From the NCBI GenBank assembly GCA_035274845.1, contig DATENU010000012.1:135533-199532 (forward strand): a stretch of DNA of 64,000 nt, read 5' to 3'. The DNA comes from Chthoniobacterales bacterium (GTDB lineage: Bacteria; Verrucomicrobiota; Verrucomicrobiia; Chthoniobacterales; UBA10450). A program made the translations under genes and the position numbers. The notes below the pieces were generated by a model that saw nothing but the letters and a program-made list of their open reading frames with translations, was not told the DNA's origin and did not search any database. Positions within the stretch are counted from its first letter, which is position 1. The number at the start of each line of letters is the position of its first letter. This document shows, piece by piece, positions 26,434 through 34,434 of this stretch.

Positions 26434-28389
26434 TCACTTTCCTAGAATGTCTTCAAATCGCGAATCGCCGCGCAACGGATCCCATTCGGGCTCGACTCGC
26501 AACGTGCCGGGCGTCGGGCCATTCGGGACCTTGATTAATTCCGCGAGCAATTGCAGCGCGCGATCCAGTTCGCCTGAGTGCGCGTAGATCACCGCCAGCT
26601 TTGTGGCGATGAGCGGCCCGTCGAACGCGTCTTTCGAAATCGGGAGCAATTCAGTCGCCCGCCGGCCAGCGGCGATCGCCTCCTGGTAATTGCCGCGCAT
26701 CGCCAGGACCAGGCCGAGCATCGCGATGACTTTCACGTCGTCATGCGCTTTCGCGAGATCCTCCTCCACGATTTGTTGCACGGAGGCAAAGGCGCTCTCG
26801 GCCCCGGCCGCATTCCCGCGAGCCCGCTCGATCAGCCCTTCATACCAACTCTTTGGAAATGTGTACCCGTCCAAAATGCTCGCGGACCCGCCGACGCCGA
26901 TATCGTTAAGCCGGGCGTACCGCGATTTCCTCAGCCAGCGCTCAGCCTCATCGTAATCCCGCGCTGAAAGATAAACGCGAACCGCGATGTTCGTTACGCC
27001 GCCGCCCGGATCGAAATCGGGCGGAATGGAACAGAGGACCGTGCAGAGCGGCTCAAGGTTCCCCTGGGTTCTAAAGGCAATTGCCGCTTGCGCCAAAGTA
27101 AACAAATGCGCATCCGCATTTGCCTCCTTCCCAATCGCAAATCCTCGCGTCGACTCTTCGCTCCGGCCCACGCAGGCGTAAGTCTCCGCCAGGTTCCAGA
27201 GCACCGAAGCATTACGCGGATCGAGTTCCTTGGCCTTTTCGAAATTGGAAATCGCGTCGTCCCACCGGCCCTGGCGACGATCGATAGCCGCGGCCGCATC
27301 CCAGGCTTCGGCGTCGTTGGGCGCCGCCGCGTGCGCAATGGCCAGCTCCGTCCGCGCCAGCTCATAGTCGCGGTAGCCGTAATAATAATAGTAGGCCATC
27401 GCCAGGCGGACATCGCTCGAGTCCGGTTGCAGCCGCAACGCCGTGTCGGCGGCAAGCTTTGCCTGCGTCAGGCGTTGCCGGCTTCGGTCGTACCCGAACC
27501 AGAAAAGCTCCGCGTGAAACCGCGAGGTGAGACAATGGGCGAGCGCGAAATGCGGATCGCGCGCCACGGCTTCTTCGAGCAACTTCAAGGCGCGCTCGCC
27601 ATTTTCGCGCGGATCGCCGGACCCGCTCCAGCGAAAAAGGTCGCGGGCCCGCAAAAACAAATCGTAAGCCTCGAGATCGCTTGTCGGATGGGTTTGCAGG
27701 CGGACTTTTTCTTCTGGCGAAAGATTGGCGCGCAAGGCGAAAGCGATGCGCCGCGCCAGCTCAGTCTGAAGCGCAAACAGATCGGTGATCTCGCGGTCGA
27801 AGGTATCGTTCCAGACGTGGAGATCAGTCCGGGCATCGATGAATTGCGCATTGATCCGCACCCGGTTCGCCTCCCGCCGCACTGTTCCCTCGAGGATATA
27901 GGCGACCCCGAGCGCTTCACCGATTTCGCGAATGTTGCGCGTGCCGGTCCGATACTGGCGCACCGAAGTGCGGCTGATCACCTTCAGATCCGCCACCTTC
28001 GCGAGATTGGAGAGAATGTCGTCCTGAATTCCATCCGCAAAGTAGGTGTTCTGCTGGTCGTCGCTGAGATTTTCGAATGGCAGAACGGCGATGCTTTTTT
28101 CCGGAGGCGGAGACTTCGCGACCGGCATCGCGTCTTTCGCCGGCTCGATCTCTTCGGTCCGGATAATGCCGGCCGGCGTCAAATCGAACAACCAGGACAA
28201 CAGCAGCGCCACGGGCAAGCCGAGGGCGAGCCCTATAATAATGAGCCGAACGATCCAGGCCGGAATCTCAAGAAACGGAAAGACCTGCGTCGCGATCTGG
28301 ATCAGCAGCCAGGCCAGGACCGCGTAGGCCACCGCGACGCGATAGACCTTGCGCCGCTTGAGTTCGGAAAAAAACTTTCTGGCATTCAT
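26434..28389 (-). CDS. membrane TolB/FlgO-like and TPR protein
   Basis: 651 residues. The N-terminus FFSELKRRKVYRVAVAYAVL leads into two or three membrane segments (about 18-75). Next comes a segment KSIAVLPFENLSDDQQNTYF through VAYILEGTVRREANRVRINAQ (about 97-215), which matches the TolB-N/FlgO-like module often fused to adenylate cyclases or winged-helix regulators. The C-terminal 400 residues are TPR repeats (for example ALKLLEEAVARDPHFALAHC, NFEKAKELDPRNASVLWNLAE). No cyclase or DNA-binding domain is present. Such proteins are frequent in Verrucomicrobia; the role is probably membrane-linked signalling or assembly, not established. Confidence 0.75.
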   Translation of the reverse strand: MNARKFFSELKRRKVYRVAVAYAVLAWLLIQIATQVFPFLEIPAWIVRLIIIGLALGLPVALLLSWLFDLTPAGIIRTEEIEPAKDAMPVAKSPPPEKSIAVLPFENLSDDQQNTYFADGIQDDILSNLAKVADLKVISRTSVRQYRTGTRNIREIGEALGVAYILEGTVRREANRVRINAQFIDARTDLHVWNDTFDREITDLFALQTELARRIAFALRANLSPEEKVRLQTHPTSDLEAYDLFLRARDLFRWSGSGDPRENGERALKLLEEAVARDPHFALAHCLTSRFHAELFWFGYDRSRQRLTQAKLAADTALRLQPDSSDVRLAMAYYYYYGYRDYELARTELAIAHAAAPNDAEAWDAAAAIDRRQGRWDDAISNFEKAKELDPRNASVLWNLAETYACVGRSEESTRGFAIGKEANADAHLFTLAQAAIAFRTQGNLEPLCTVLCSIPPDFDPGGGVTNIAVRVYLSARDYDEAERWLRKSRYARLNDIGVGGSASILDGYTFPKSWYEGLIERARGNAAGAESAFASVQQIVEEDLAKAHDDVKVIAMLGLVLAMRGNYQEAIAAGRRATELLPISKDAFDGPLIATKLAVIYAHSGELDRALQLLAELIKVPNGPTPGTLRVEPEWDPLRGDSRFEDILGK

Positions 28390-28413
28390 TCCCTCGGCAA
28401 TCGCTTTTAGAAT

Positions 28414-28475
28414 GTAGAGGCGCTTGTGCCAAGCGCCTGTTCAATTACTTAGGCGCCTGGCCCAAGCGCCTCTAC
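28414..28475. repeat. 13-bp perfect inverted repeat with internal palindromes
   Basis: gtagaggcgcttg at 28414-28426 is the exact reverse complement of 28463-28475, and the interior repeats aagcgcct and aggcgcc. It lies between divergent genes (TPR and rarD), so it is not a terminator; it is probably a dispersed palindromic element. Confidence 0.75.
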
Positions 28476-28485
28476 AATCTCACCG

Positions 28486-29433
28486 ATGTCTTCTCCAACT
28501 AATGCCGGCGCAGCGCGCGAAGACCGGTCCGGACTCATCGCCGGCATCGCGGCCTTCGGCGCCTGGGGATTCATTCCGGTCTACTGGAAGCTTTTCACCA
28601 GCCTCTCGGCCTCCGAAATCCTGGCGCACCGCTTCGTTTGGACGACCGGTTTCCTCGTCGGATTGCTGAGTTGGCAAGGGCGTTGGCCTGAGGTTCGCGA
28701 GGCCATTCGATCGCGCCGGGCGCTGTTATACTGCCTCGCCAGCGGCCTCGCCATCTCCGTGAACTGGTTTTGCTTCATCTGGGCGGTGAACGTCGGACGC
28801 GTCATCGAAACGAGCCTCGGATATTTCATGACGCCGCTCATGAATGTCCTCCTGGGTGCGACGTTTCTGCGCGAGCGGCTCACCCGCCCGCAACTGATCT
28901 CGGTCCTGCTGGCGCTCGTCGGAGTCCTGAATCTCACGCTGGGCTACGGCCGCTTTCCCTGGCTCGCGCTCACCCTCTGCGTTTCGTTCGGCCTTTATGG
29001 ATTGCTTCGAAAAAAATCCGGTGTGCGCCCGATCCCGGGCTTGTTTCTCGAAACGACCCTGCTTACTCCCGTCGCCGCGGCGTGGTTGCTTTACCTCCAA
29101 TTTGCCGGCCATTCCGCGTTCAGCTCCAACGGTTGGTCGATGGCGGCGCTCCTCGTCAGCACCGGCATCGTCACCGGGGTCCCGCTGGTCTGGTTTGGCC
29201 ATGCCGCTCGCCATCTCCGGCTCACCACCCTCGGCTTTCTCCAATACCTGGCGCCAAGCTTCAGCTTTTTCCTGGGCGTTTTCCTGTATCACGAACCTTT
29301 CACCCGGGCGCATCTGATCACGTTCACCTTCATCTGGGTCGCCCTGATCATATTTACCGCCGAAGCCATCTGGCGCTGGCGCTCCGACCGCGCAGAACCA
29401 ATCGCCGAACCGGTAGCCCGCGCCGCGCATTAG
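28486..29433 (+). CDS. rarD: EamA-family transporter RarD
   Basis: 315-residue drug/metabolite transporter with ten predicted membrane helices in two EamA halves. The RarD signature is in the first half: GIAAFGAWGFIPVYWKLF, then SEILAHRFVWT, NWFCFIWAVNVGRVIETSLGYFMTPLMNVLLG in the middle (landmarks only) and WFGHAARHLRLTTLGFLQYL late. Members of the family are linked to chloramphenicol sensitivity and export of small metabolites. The gene is monocistronic and ends just before a palindromic repeat. Confidence 0.87.
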   Translation: MSSPTNAGAAREDRSGLIAGIAAFGAWGFIPVYWKLFTSLSASEILAHRFVWTTGFLVGLLSWQGRWPEVREAIRSRRALLYCLASGLAISVNWFCFIWAVNVGRVIETSLGYFMTPLMNVLLGATFLRERLTRPQLISVLLALVGVLNLTLGYGRFPWLALTLCVSFGLYGLLRKKSGVRPIPGLFLETTLLTPVAAAWLLYLQFAGHSAFSSNGWSMAALLVSTGIVTGVPLVWFGHAARHLRLTTLGFLQYLAPSFSFFLGVFLYHEPFTRAHLITFTFIWVALIIFTAEAIWRWRSDRAEPIAEPVARAAH

Positions 29434-29540
29434 GTGGATCGCGCGCTACGTCGCGCGATTTTTGGCGCGTTTAACTCTTTTCAGCAGCGAATTTCCACAG
29501 TGACGCTGCACTCATCGAGCGACGTAGCGCTCGATCCACC
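29433..29540. repeat. 22-bp inverted repeat (ggtggatcg family)
   Basis: Left arm 29433-29454 and right arm 29519-29540 (ending cgctcgatccacc) are reverse complements with a single mismatch. A related element is at 37787-37856. It directly precedes the next gene. Confidence 0.75.
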
Positions 29541-29588
29541 TTGCCCTACCAATTACGGCCGTCCGCGATTACCGTAGACGCCGCAGCC

Positions 29589-30110
29589 ATGACTGAAGAC
29601 GATTTCCAATATGCGATCGAAAACACGCGCGTCATCGTGGCGCCGCAACAGCAGATCGCCAGCTTTGGCAGCACCAGTTTCCGGTTCTACCTGATCTCGG
29701 AATTGATGGATCGAGTGAACGAAATCCGGGTGCGCGACGGACGGATCCACGCCGAGCGTCCGCAGATTCTCACTCCCGACCATTACTGCCGGCTGCTCCT
29801 GGAAGGGTTTGGCGAAAAGGCCGAAAAATATGTCGAGCAACTCCGGGAACGCACCCGCAACATGGCGGTGCTCCGCTACGGATTTCAATTCCGCAAGACC
29901 GATGTCGTGGAAAACACCGTCCGCGACAGCATGGATGCAGTCGTCGAACGAACGAGGCGGCAGATCGAACATTCCAACGAACCGCTCAGCGCCGTCATCC
30001 AGGGCGTGGACGATGCCTGGGAAGTTTGCTTGCTGAAATTCACAATCGATCTCATCGAACGCTCCAGCGGCGGAAACATGGGCGATTTCCGCCGGCGCGG
30101 GCTGGTTTGA
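29589..30110 (+). CDS. conserved hypothetical protein
   Basis: 173 residues from the ATG at 29589 (MTEDDFQYAIENTRVIVAPQ); an in-frame TTG at 29541 lies at the end of the repeat and is less likely. It is not recognised. It is acidic-basic mixed, with no signal or membrane segment, and helical segments such as YCRLLLEGFGEKAEKYVEQL and LKFTIDLIERSSGGNMGDF. The phrase SFGSTSFRFYLISELMDRVNEIRVRDGRI suggests a compact alpha-beta domain, and relatives appear, from memory, in Verrucomicrobia and Planctomycetes. No function can be inferred. Confidence 0.65.
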   Translation: MTEDDFQYAIENTRVIVAPQQQIASFGSTSFRFYLISELMDRVNEIRVRDGRIHAERPQILTPDHYCRLLLEGFGEKAEKYVEQLRERTRNMAVLRYGFQFRKTDVVENTVRDSMDAVVERTRRQIEHSNEPLSAVIQGVDDAWEVCLLKFTIDLIERSSGGNMGDFRRRGLV

Positions 30111-30125
30111 CCGCGCGGTTTCTAA

Positions 30126-30218
30126 GACAAGGAGCGGCGGTTTGAAACCGCCGTCTGGAATTAGCAGACAGCGTCGCTTGCCTTATGGGGTCGGCGGTGA
30201 AGACACCGCCGCTCCTTG
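30126..30218. repeat. palindromic repeat (caaggagcggcggt arms)
   Basis: caaggagcggcggt at 30128-30141 is the perfect reverse complement of 30205-30218, and gcggtttgaaaccgc inside the left arm is itself a palindrome. The 28 bases at 30126-30153 recur exactly at 62171-62198. It separates the convergent hypothetical gene and glycosyltransferase. Confidence 0.8.
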
Positions 30219-30252
30219 AAGCCGATCGCGACTTACGCGGGATAGTCCGCCC

Positions 30253-30951
30253 CTACAGTTTTCGATACCGCCGCATCAGCTTGAAAAAGCGGAGGGTGTC
30301 TCGCACCGGATGAATGCTGCTGACTTCGTCGGAATATACCGTGGTGATGGGCACCGATTCGATCCGGCAGCCTTTGCGACTGGCGATGATCAGCATTTCG
30401 GTCTCGTAGTCGAAGCGATCCGCGCCACCCAGTAATTCCGGAATGACACTGCGGTGCACCATCCGAAACCCGCATTGCGTATCCGGAACATCCTGCCCGC
30501 AAACCCGGCTGATCTTGCGGCTCATGTATCGATTGACCGCGCGACGCAACCGCGGCATGTCGCGCACGTCGTTCATCCGCGTCCCAATCAGGAGTCCGGC
30601 GGACGTGGCCGCGGCCGCGGCCAGGAACCGTTCGATTTCCTCGGGTAAATGCTGGCCGTCCCCGTCCAGGATCATCACATATTCGTATCCACGCTCGAGC
30701 CAGTGGCGCAGGCCGGTCTTGATCGACTCGCCCTTGCCGCGGTTCTGCTCGTGCACAATGACTTGGGCGCCGCTGGCCCGCGCGTTTTCCGCGGTCGCAT
30801 CCGGGGAGCCGTCATCCACCACCAGGACTTGATCGAGTTGCGCCAGGGTTCGCCGGGCTACGTCACCGACGTGCTTCTCTTCCAGGTAAGCGGGAATGAT
30901 CGCCGCGACCGTGGTCCGATTGATGGCAACGCCTTCCGAAAGCGCCGCCAT
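30253..30951 (-). CDS. GT2 glycosyltransferase, polyprenyl-phosphate sugar synthase-like
   Basis: 232-residue GT-A fold enzyme without membrane segments. Landmarks are VAAIIPAYLEEKHVGDV, the nucleotide-binding VLVVDDGSPDAT, the metal-binding YVMILDGDGQHLPEEI, and GFRMVHRSVIPELL. The pattern resembles DPM1-type dolichol/polyprenyl-phosphate mannosyl- or glucosyltransferases. It starts two bases after the lipA stop, so both are co-transcribed, though no functional link between them is apparent. Substrate sugar cannot be told. Confidence 0.82.
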   Translation of the reverse strand: MAALSEGVAINRTTVAAIIPAYLEEKHVGDVARRTLAQLDQVLVVDDGSPDATAENARASGAQVIVHEQNRGKGESIKTGLRHWLERGYEYVMILDGDGQHLPEEIERFLAAAAATSAGLLIGTRMNDVRDMPRLRRAVNRYMSRKISRVCGQDVPDTQCGFRMVHRSVIPELLGGADRFDYETEMLIIASRKGCRIESVPITTVYSDEVSSIHPVRDTLRFFKLMRRYRKL

Positions 30952-30953
30952 TT

Positions 30954-31841
30954 TCAGCGAACGACCGGGTGGAAATCGGCCGCGTGATACGAGCTGCGGA
31001 CGAGCGGACCCGAAGCGACGTGCGCGAACCCTTTGGCGCGCGCGATTTCACCGTAAGCCTCAAAGCGCTCCGGGGAAACGAACTCGACCACCGGGAGATG
31101 CTGCGGAGTCGGGCGGAGGTATTGGCCAAGAGTGAGCACCTGGCAGCCGATCTCGCGCAAATCGTCCATCGTTTCGAAAAGCTCCGGCTCCCGTTCGCCG
31201 AGGCCAAGCATCACTCCGCTTTTCGTCACGATCTTCGGCGCAAGCTCCTTCGCTTTTCGCAACACCTCGAGCGACGTCCGATATTTTGCCCGCGAACGCA
31301 CCACCGGCGTCAGCCGTTCCACCGTCTCCAGGTTATGATTGAAAATATCCGGACCGGCCTCGAGCACGGTCTGGATCGGCTCGCCCTCAGCATGAAAATC
31401 GGGGACCAGCACTTCGACAATCACCGACGCGTCCATCTCGCGGATCGCCTGGATCGTCCGCGCGAAATGGTTCGCGCCGCCATCCTTCAGATCGTCCCGA
31501 GCCACGGCGGTAATCACGACATGCTTCAAACCCATCCGCCGCACGGCCTCCGCGACACGCGCCGGTTCGTCCTCTTCGAGCGCAAACGGCTTCGCGGTGG
31601 TCACCGCGCAAAAGCCGCAGGCGCGGGTGCAACGGTCGCCGGCGATCATCATGGTCGCGGTCCCCTGGCTCCAGCACTCCCAGCGATTCGGGCACTGCGC
31701 GCTTTCGCAGACGGTATGAAGACGCAAATCGGAAATCAGCGCCTTGGTCGAAAAGAAGACCGGGTTCGACGGCAAGCGCACCTTGATCCAGGGCGGCTTT
31801 TGCGCCTGGTGCAGGGCCGGATCGATCTTCGCGCAGGACAT
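30954..31841 (-). CDS. lipA: lipoyl synthase
   Basis: 295-residue radical SAM enzyme inserting two sulfurs into octanoylated carrier proteins. It has the auxiliary-cluster motif CESAQCPNRWEC and the radical SAM CTRACGFCAV motif. Other landmarks are LKHVVITAVARDDLKDGGA and FNHNLETVERL, and the conserved RSSYHA near the C-terminus, whose Ser ligates the auxiliary cluster. It is the first gene of a two-gene unit with the GT2 glycosyltransferase; no lipB is in the window. A 60-bp direct-repeat copy lies just upstream. Confidence 0.95.
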   Translation of the reverse strand: MSCAKIDPALHQAQKPPWIKVRLPSNPVFFSTKALISDLRLHTVCESAQCPNRWECWSQGTATMMIAGDRCTRACGFCAVTTAKPFALEEDEPARVAEAVRRMGLKHVVITAVARDDLKDGGANHFARTIQAIREMDASVIVEVLVPDFHAEGEPIQTVLEAGPDIFNHNLETVERLTPVVRSRAKYRTSLEVLRKAKELAPKIVTKSGVMLGLGEREPELFETMDDLREIGCQVLTLGQYLRPTPQHLPVVEFVSPERFEAYGEIARAKGFAHVASGPLVRSSYHAADFHPVVR

Positions 31842-31868
31842 GGGGAAAGAAAGAGTGACATGTGACGA

Positions 31869-31928
31869 GTGACAAGTGACAAGTTCGACTCTCGCCGCGT
31901 CCCCTCACGTCACATGTCACACGTCACT
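31869..31928. repeat. 60-bp direct repeat, copy 1
   Basis: Identical to 32376-32435 except for one base; it includes gtgacaagtgacaagttcga and ends cacatgtcacacgtcact, itself made of short tgac/gtca units. The pair flanks the TonB_C gene. Shorter gtcacatgtcac relatives occur at 36830 and 54890. Confidence 0.85.
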
Positions 31929-31987
31929 TTCTTCAAAGCCTTGTCCCGTCCCGAGGTAGCGGGGCTGCGAGTCGAGGGTGGTTGAAC

Positions 31988-32296
31988 TCAACGACAATTT
32001 CCGGGTCGATGAAAGGTAATCGGCGTCTTTACCGGACTCCGCGTATGGGGCTTAAAGCGCCATTTCCGAAAGGCAGCAAGGGCCTCCGCGTCACAACGAG
32101 GATATCCGGTGCTCTCCAACATGCGGGCGGACGTGACCTTTCCTGTATTGTAGTCGACGTCCATCAAGACGAGGCCACTGCCATGTCCGTAATCAGCCGG
32201 TAGAATTTTAGGGAACTTCGCGGATGGCTGCCCGTATGCCGACGCGCCAAGAATTATCGCCAGGATGATTGAGATGAGTTTTGACGCTGCGTTCAT
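31988..32296 (-). CDS. small TonB C-terminal-domain protein
   Basis: 102 residues with a signal peptide or short anchor (about 1-22, SKLISIILAIILGASAYG) followed by a TonB_C-like domain: MDVDYNTGKVTSARMLESTGYPRCDAEALAAFRKWRFKP is its recognisable core (given here by its landmarks DAEALAAFRKWRF). The proline-rich spanning linker of true TonB is missing, so it is not a canonical energy transducer. Such short forms are common in this lineage and their partner is unknown. The gene is bracketed by two nearly identical 60-bp direct repeats, suggesting acquisition between lipA and recR. Confidence 0.7.
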   Translation of the reverse strand: MNAASKLISIILAIILGASAYGQPSAKFPKILPADYGHGSGLVLMDVDYNTGKVTSARMLESTGYPRCDAEALAAFRKWRFKPHTRSPVKTPITFHRPGNCR

Positions 32297-32375
32297 GAGT
32301 GGGGCTCTCTAATCCATCTGGGGAAAACGACGAATGATCGCAGGCCGGCGAGTTGGTGGCAACGGCGCTCTGATT

Positions 32376-32435
32376 GTGACAAGTGACAAGTTCGACTCTC
32401 GCCGCGTCCCCTCACTTCACATGTCACACGTCACT
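32376..32435. repeat. 60-bp direct repeat, copy 2
   Basis: Second copy of the repeat at 31869-31928 in the same orientation, with one mismatch. It ends 12 bases before the recR stop. Confidence 0.85.
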
Positions 32436-32446
32436 CGTCACTTCAT

Positions 32447-33052
32447 TCAAAGCTTCGTTCGCCCGGACAAAGCTTGATACAGCGTCAACTCATCCGCGGA
32501 CTCCAATCCCCCGCCCGCGGGAAGACCGTGCGCAATCCGGGTCAACGTTACCGGAAACGGCTTGAGCAATTCGACCAGGTAATTTGTCGTCGCTTCGCCT
32601 TCCACATCGGCGGACAGGGCCAGGATGATCTCCGAGAATTTTTCAGCTTCCACCCGGGCCAGCAATTCCTTGATCCGCAAATCGTCCGGACCGACATGGT
32701 CGAGCGGAGAAATCCGCCCGCCCAGCGCGTGGTAGCGCCCCCGAAACGCGCTCGTTTTTTCGAGCGGAAGAATATCCGTCGCCTGTTCCACGACACAAAG
32801 CAGGTCCGCCGCGCGGGTTGTGTCCGAGCAAATCCCGCACACTTCTTCCATGGTGAAAAATCCGCAGCGCGGACAGGGGCGGACCGTTTCCCGGGTCGTG
32901 GCGATCGCGCTCGAAATCTTTTCCGGCTGATCGCCACGCGCCTGGACAATCCAGAGCGCGATGCGTTCCGCGGAGCGCGGACCGATTCCCGGCATTTGCC
33001 GGAGCTGCGCGATCAAATCCCGGATCGCCGAGGGATATTCGGTCTTCCTCAA
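32447..33052 (-). CDS. recR: recombination mediator RecR
   Basis: 201-residue DNA-repair protein that with RecF/RecO helps load RecA at gaps. The order is standard: helix-hairpin-helix LRQMPGIGPRSAERIALWI, C4 zinc finger CPRCGFFTMEEVCGIC, Toprim start LLCVVEQATDILPLE, and the late ILALSADVEGEATTNYL with the Walker-B-like ending. Its 5' end lies 16 bases downstream of the cyclase gene's stop, on the same strand. No dnaX gene is adjacent, unlike the arrangement in many bacteria. Confidence 0.95.
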   Translation of the reverse strand: MRKTEYPSAIRDLIAQLRQMPGIGPRSAERIALWIVQARGDQPEKISSAIATTRETVRPCPRCGFFTMEEVCGICSDTTRAADLLCVVEQATDILPLEKTSAFRGRYHALGGRISPLDHVGPDDLRIKELLARVEAEKFSEIILALSADVEGEATTNYLVELLKPFPVTLTRIAHGLPAGGGLESADELTLYQALSGRTKL

Positions 33053-33068
33053 GGGCGGAGAAAAAACC

Positions 33069-34421
33069 TCACTCGTCTAGCGGCGTGTTGGTCAATTGGA
33101 GGGCGAGCGGCTCGAGCCGGCGGAGATACAACTGAAGCGGCCGATCCTCTTCTCCTTCGGGCCCACGGGCGTTTTGAAATTGCGAATACGCTTCGGCCCA
33201 GCGCTTTTCCCGGTAAAGGACCACGCCATTCCAGAAAGCGTCGCGCCGGGTAATGATCTCGCGCGAAGCGTTGAGGGCCAGGGCTACCGGCTCATAAATC
33301 TCATGCCGCTCGCGCACATCGACGCCGCTCAGGAAATCGATCGGGCGCGCCACGAGAATCTTGCTGGCCAGCTCAAATGTGCGCGGCCCGAGCAAAACGC
33401 GCGAGCCGTAAAAGCGATTGGCGATACAGAACCGTCGCGCCAATTCGACTGGCTCACCGGTCGCCAGCAGGTTGCGTTGCCCATTGTTTTTTACCGGCGC
33501 CATAATCATCGACCCGGAGCTGACCCCGGCGTGGAGTCCCGCGTTCCGGAGCGCGTCCACTTTGCTTGATTTGTTGGAGTCGGAAAACGACTGGGTGAGC
33601 GCCATCGCTTTGCGGGTCGCCTTTTCCGCGTGCTGCTTGTCGCTCTCCGGGTAACCGAAAATGGCGACGACCCCCTCGCCTCCCGCGGATTCGATGTAGG
33701 CGCCCTCCGCGCGCAACGCCTGGGTCACATGCGCGATGAATCTTTCCGTGATGTCGGCAAACATGGCCGGCTCGCATTCCTCCGCGATATCGTGCTTGTT
33801 CGCGAGATCGCACACCACCGCGGTCACTTCGCAAACTCGCGCGGCATCCGCGGAGCTGTCTCCGCGCCGGGCGCGGGCCCGCGGTTTTTCCACCACTTTT
33901 TCGACCACTCTTTCGGTGACCTTTTCCGGCTTTTCGGGCGCCACGGCCGGGACGAGCGCGATTGGCGCGGCGCGGGGCACCGGCGCCGGTTTGATTTTCG
34001 GCGGCCGCGAACGCCGTTCTTCGAGATAAGCGGTCAGTTTCTCCTGCAACCAGAGGTAAGCCGGCGGCGCGAGAAAACCGAGCACCACCGCTAACATCGG
34101 GGGGAATGGCTGAAAGAAGACCCGGAAGAGCGAACAAATCCACGCCACTCCCAACAGCTCAACGAGTAAAATCCCCACAATCCCGGCCATCCGCCCCAGC
34201 CGCGAGGTGGCCAGCGTCACGAGCGCGACTCCGATGGCCAGCAGGAAGGCGATGACGTACAGCCAGAGGTCCGGCACTTGTTGGGTCGTCTCTCCCCAGC
34301 GCGATACCAGATCGGCGAGCGCCCGCTCCGGCCCGGCCAGCCAGCCGCTCATGTGCAGGCCCACGATCAGGCCGCCCACGATCAGGCCAATGACAATTGC
34401 TGCGGTTAAATGCCGTTTCAT
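33069..34421 (-). CDS. class III adenylate/guanylate cyclase-like membrane protein, probably degenerate
   Basis: 450 residues. Three membrane segments (about 7-26, 54-75 and 81-115) are followed by a charged linker and a cyclase homology domain (about 195-350). The first metal Asp is present in TAVVCDLANK, but the second, normally in a GDG turn, is replaced in SAGGEGVVAIFGYP (Glu for Asp). A full N-terminal CHASE2 sensor, common before this type of membrane block, is missing: only a short WLAGPERALADLVSRWGE remnant of its start is recognisable. A C-terminal extension contains helical TPR-like residues (YREKRWAEAYSQFQNA). Catalytic activity is doubtful. Confidence 0.75.
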   Translation of the reverse strand: MKRHLTAAIVIGLIVGGLIVGLHMSGWLAGPERALADLVSRWGETTQQVPDLWLYVIAFLLAIGVALVTLATSRLGRMAGIVGILLVELLGVAWICSLFRVFFQPFPPMLAVVLGFLAPPAYLWLQEKLTAYLEERRSRPPKIKPAPVPRAAPIALVPAVAPEKPEKVTERVVEKVVEKPRARARRGDSSADAARVCEVTAVVCDLANKHDIAEECEPAMFADITERFIAHVTQALRAEGAYIESAGGEGVVAIFGYPESDKQHAEKATRKAMALTQSFSDSNKSSKVDALRNAGLHAGVSSGSMIMAPVKNNGQRNLLATGEPVELARRFCIANRFYGSRVLLGPRTFELASKILVARPIDFLSGVDVRERHEIYEPVALALNASREIITRRDAFWNGVVLYREKRWAEAYSQFQNARGPEGEEDRPLQLYLRRLEPLALQLTNTPLDE

Positions 34422-34434
34422 TTAGGGACTGGTT

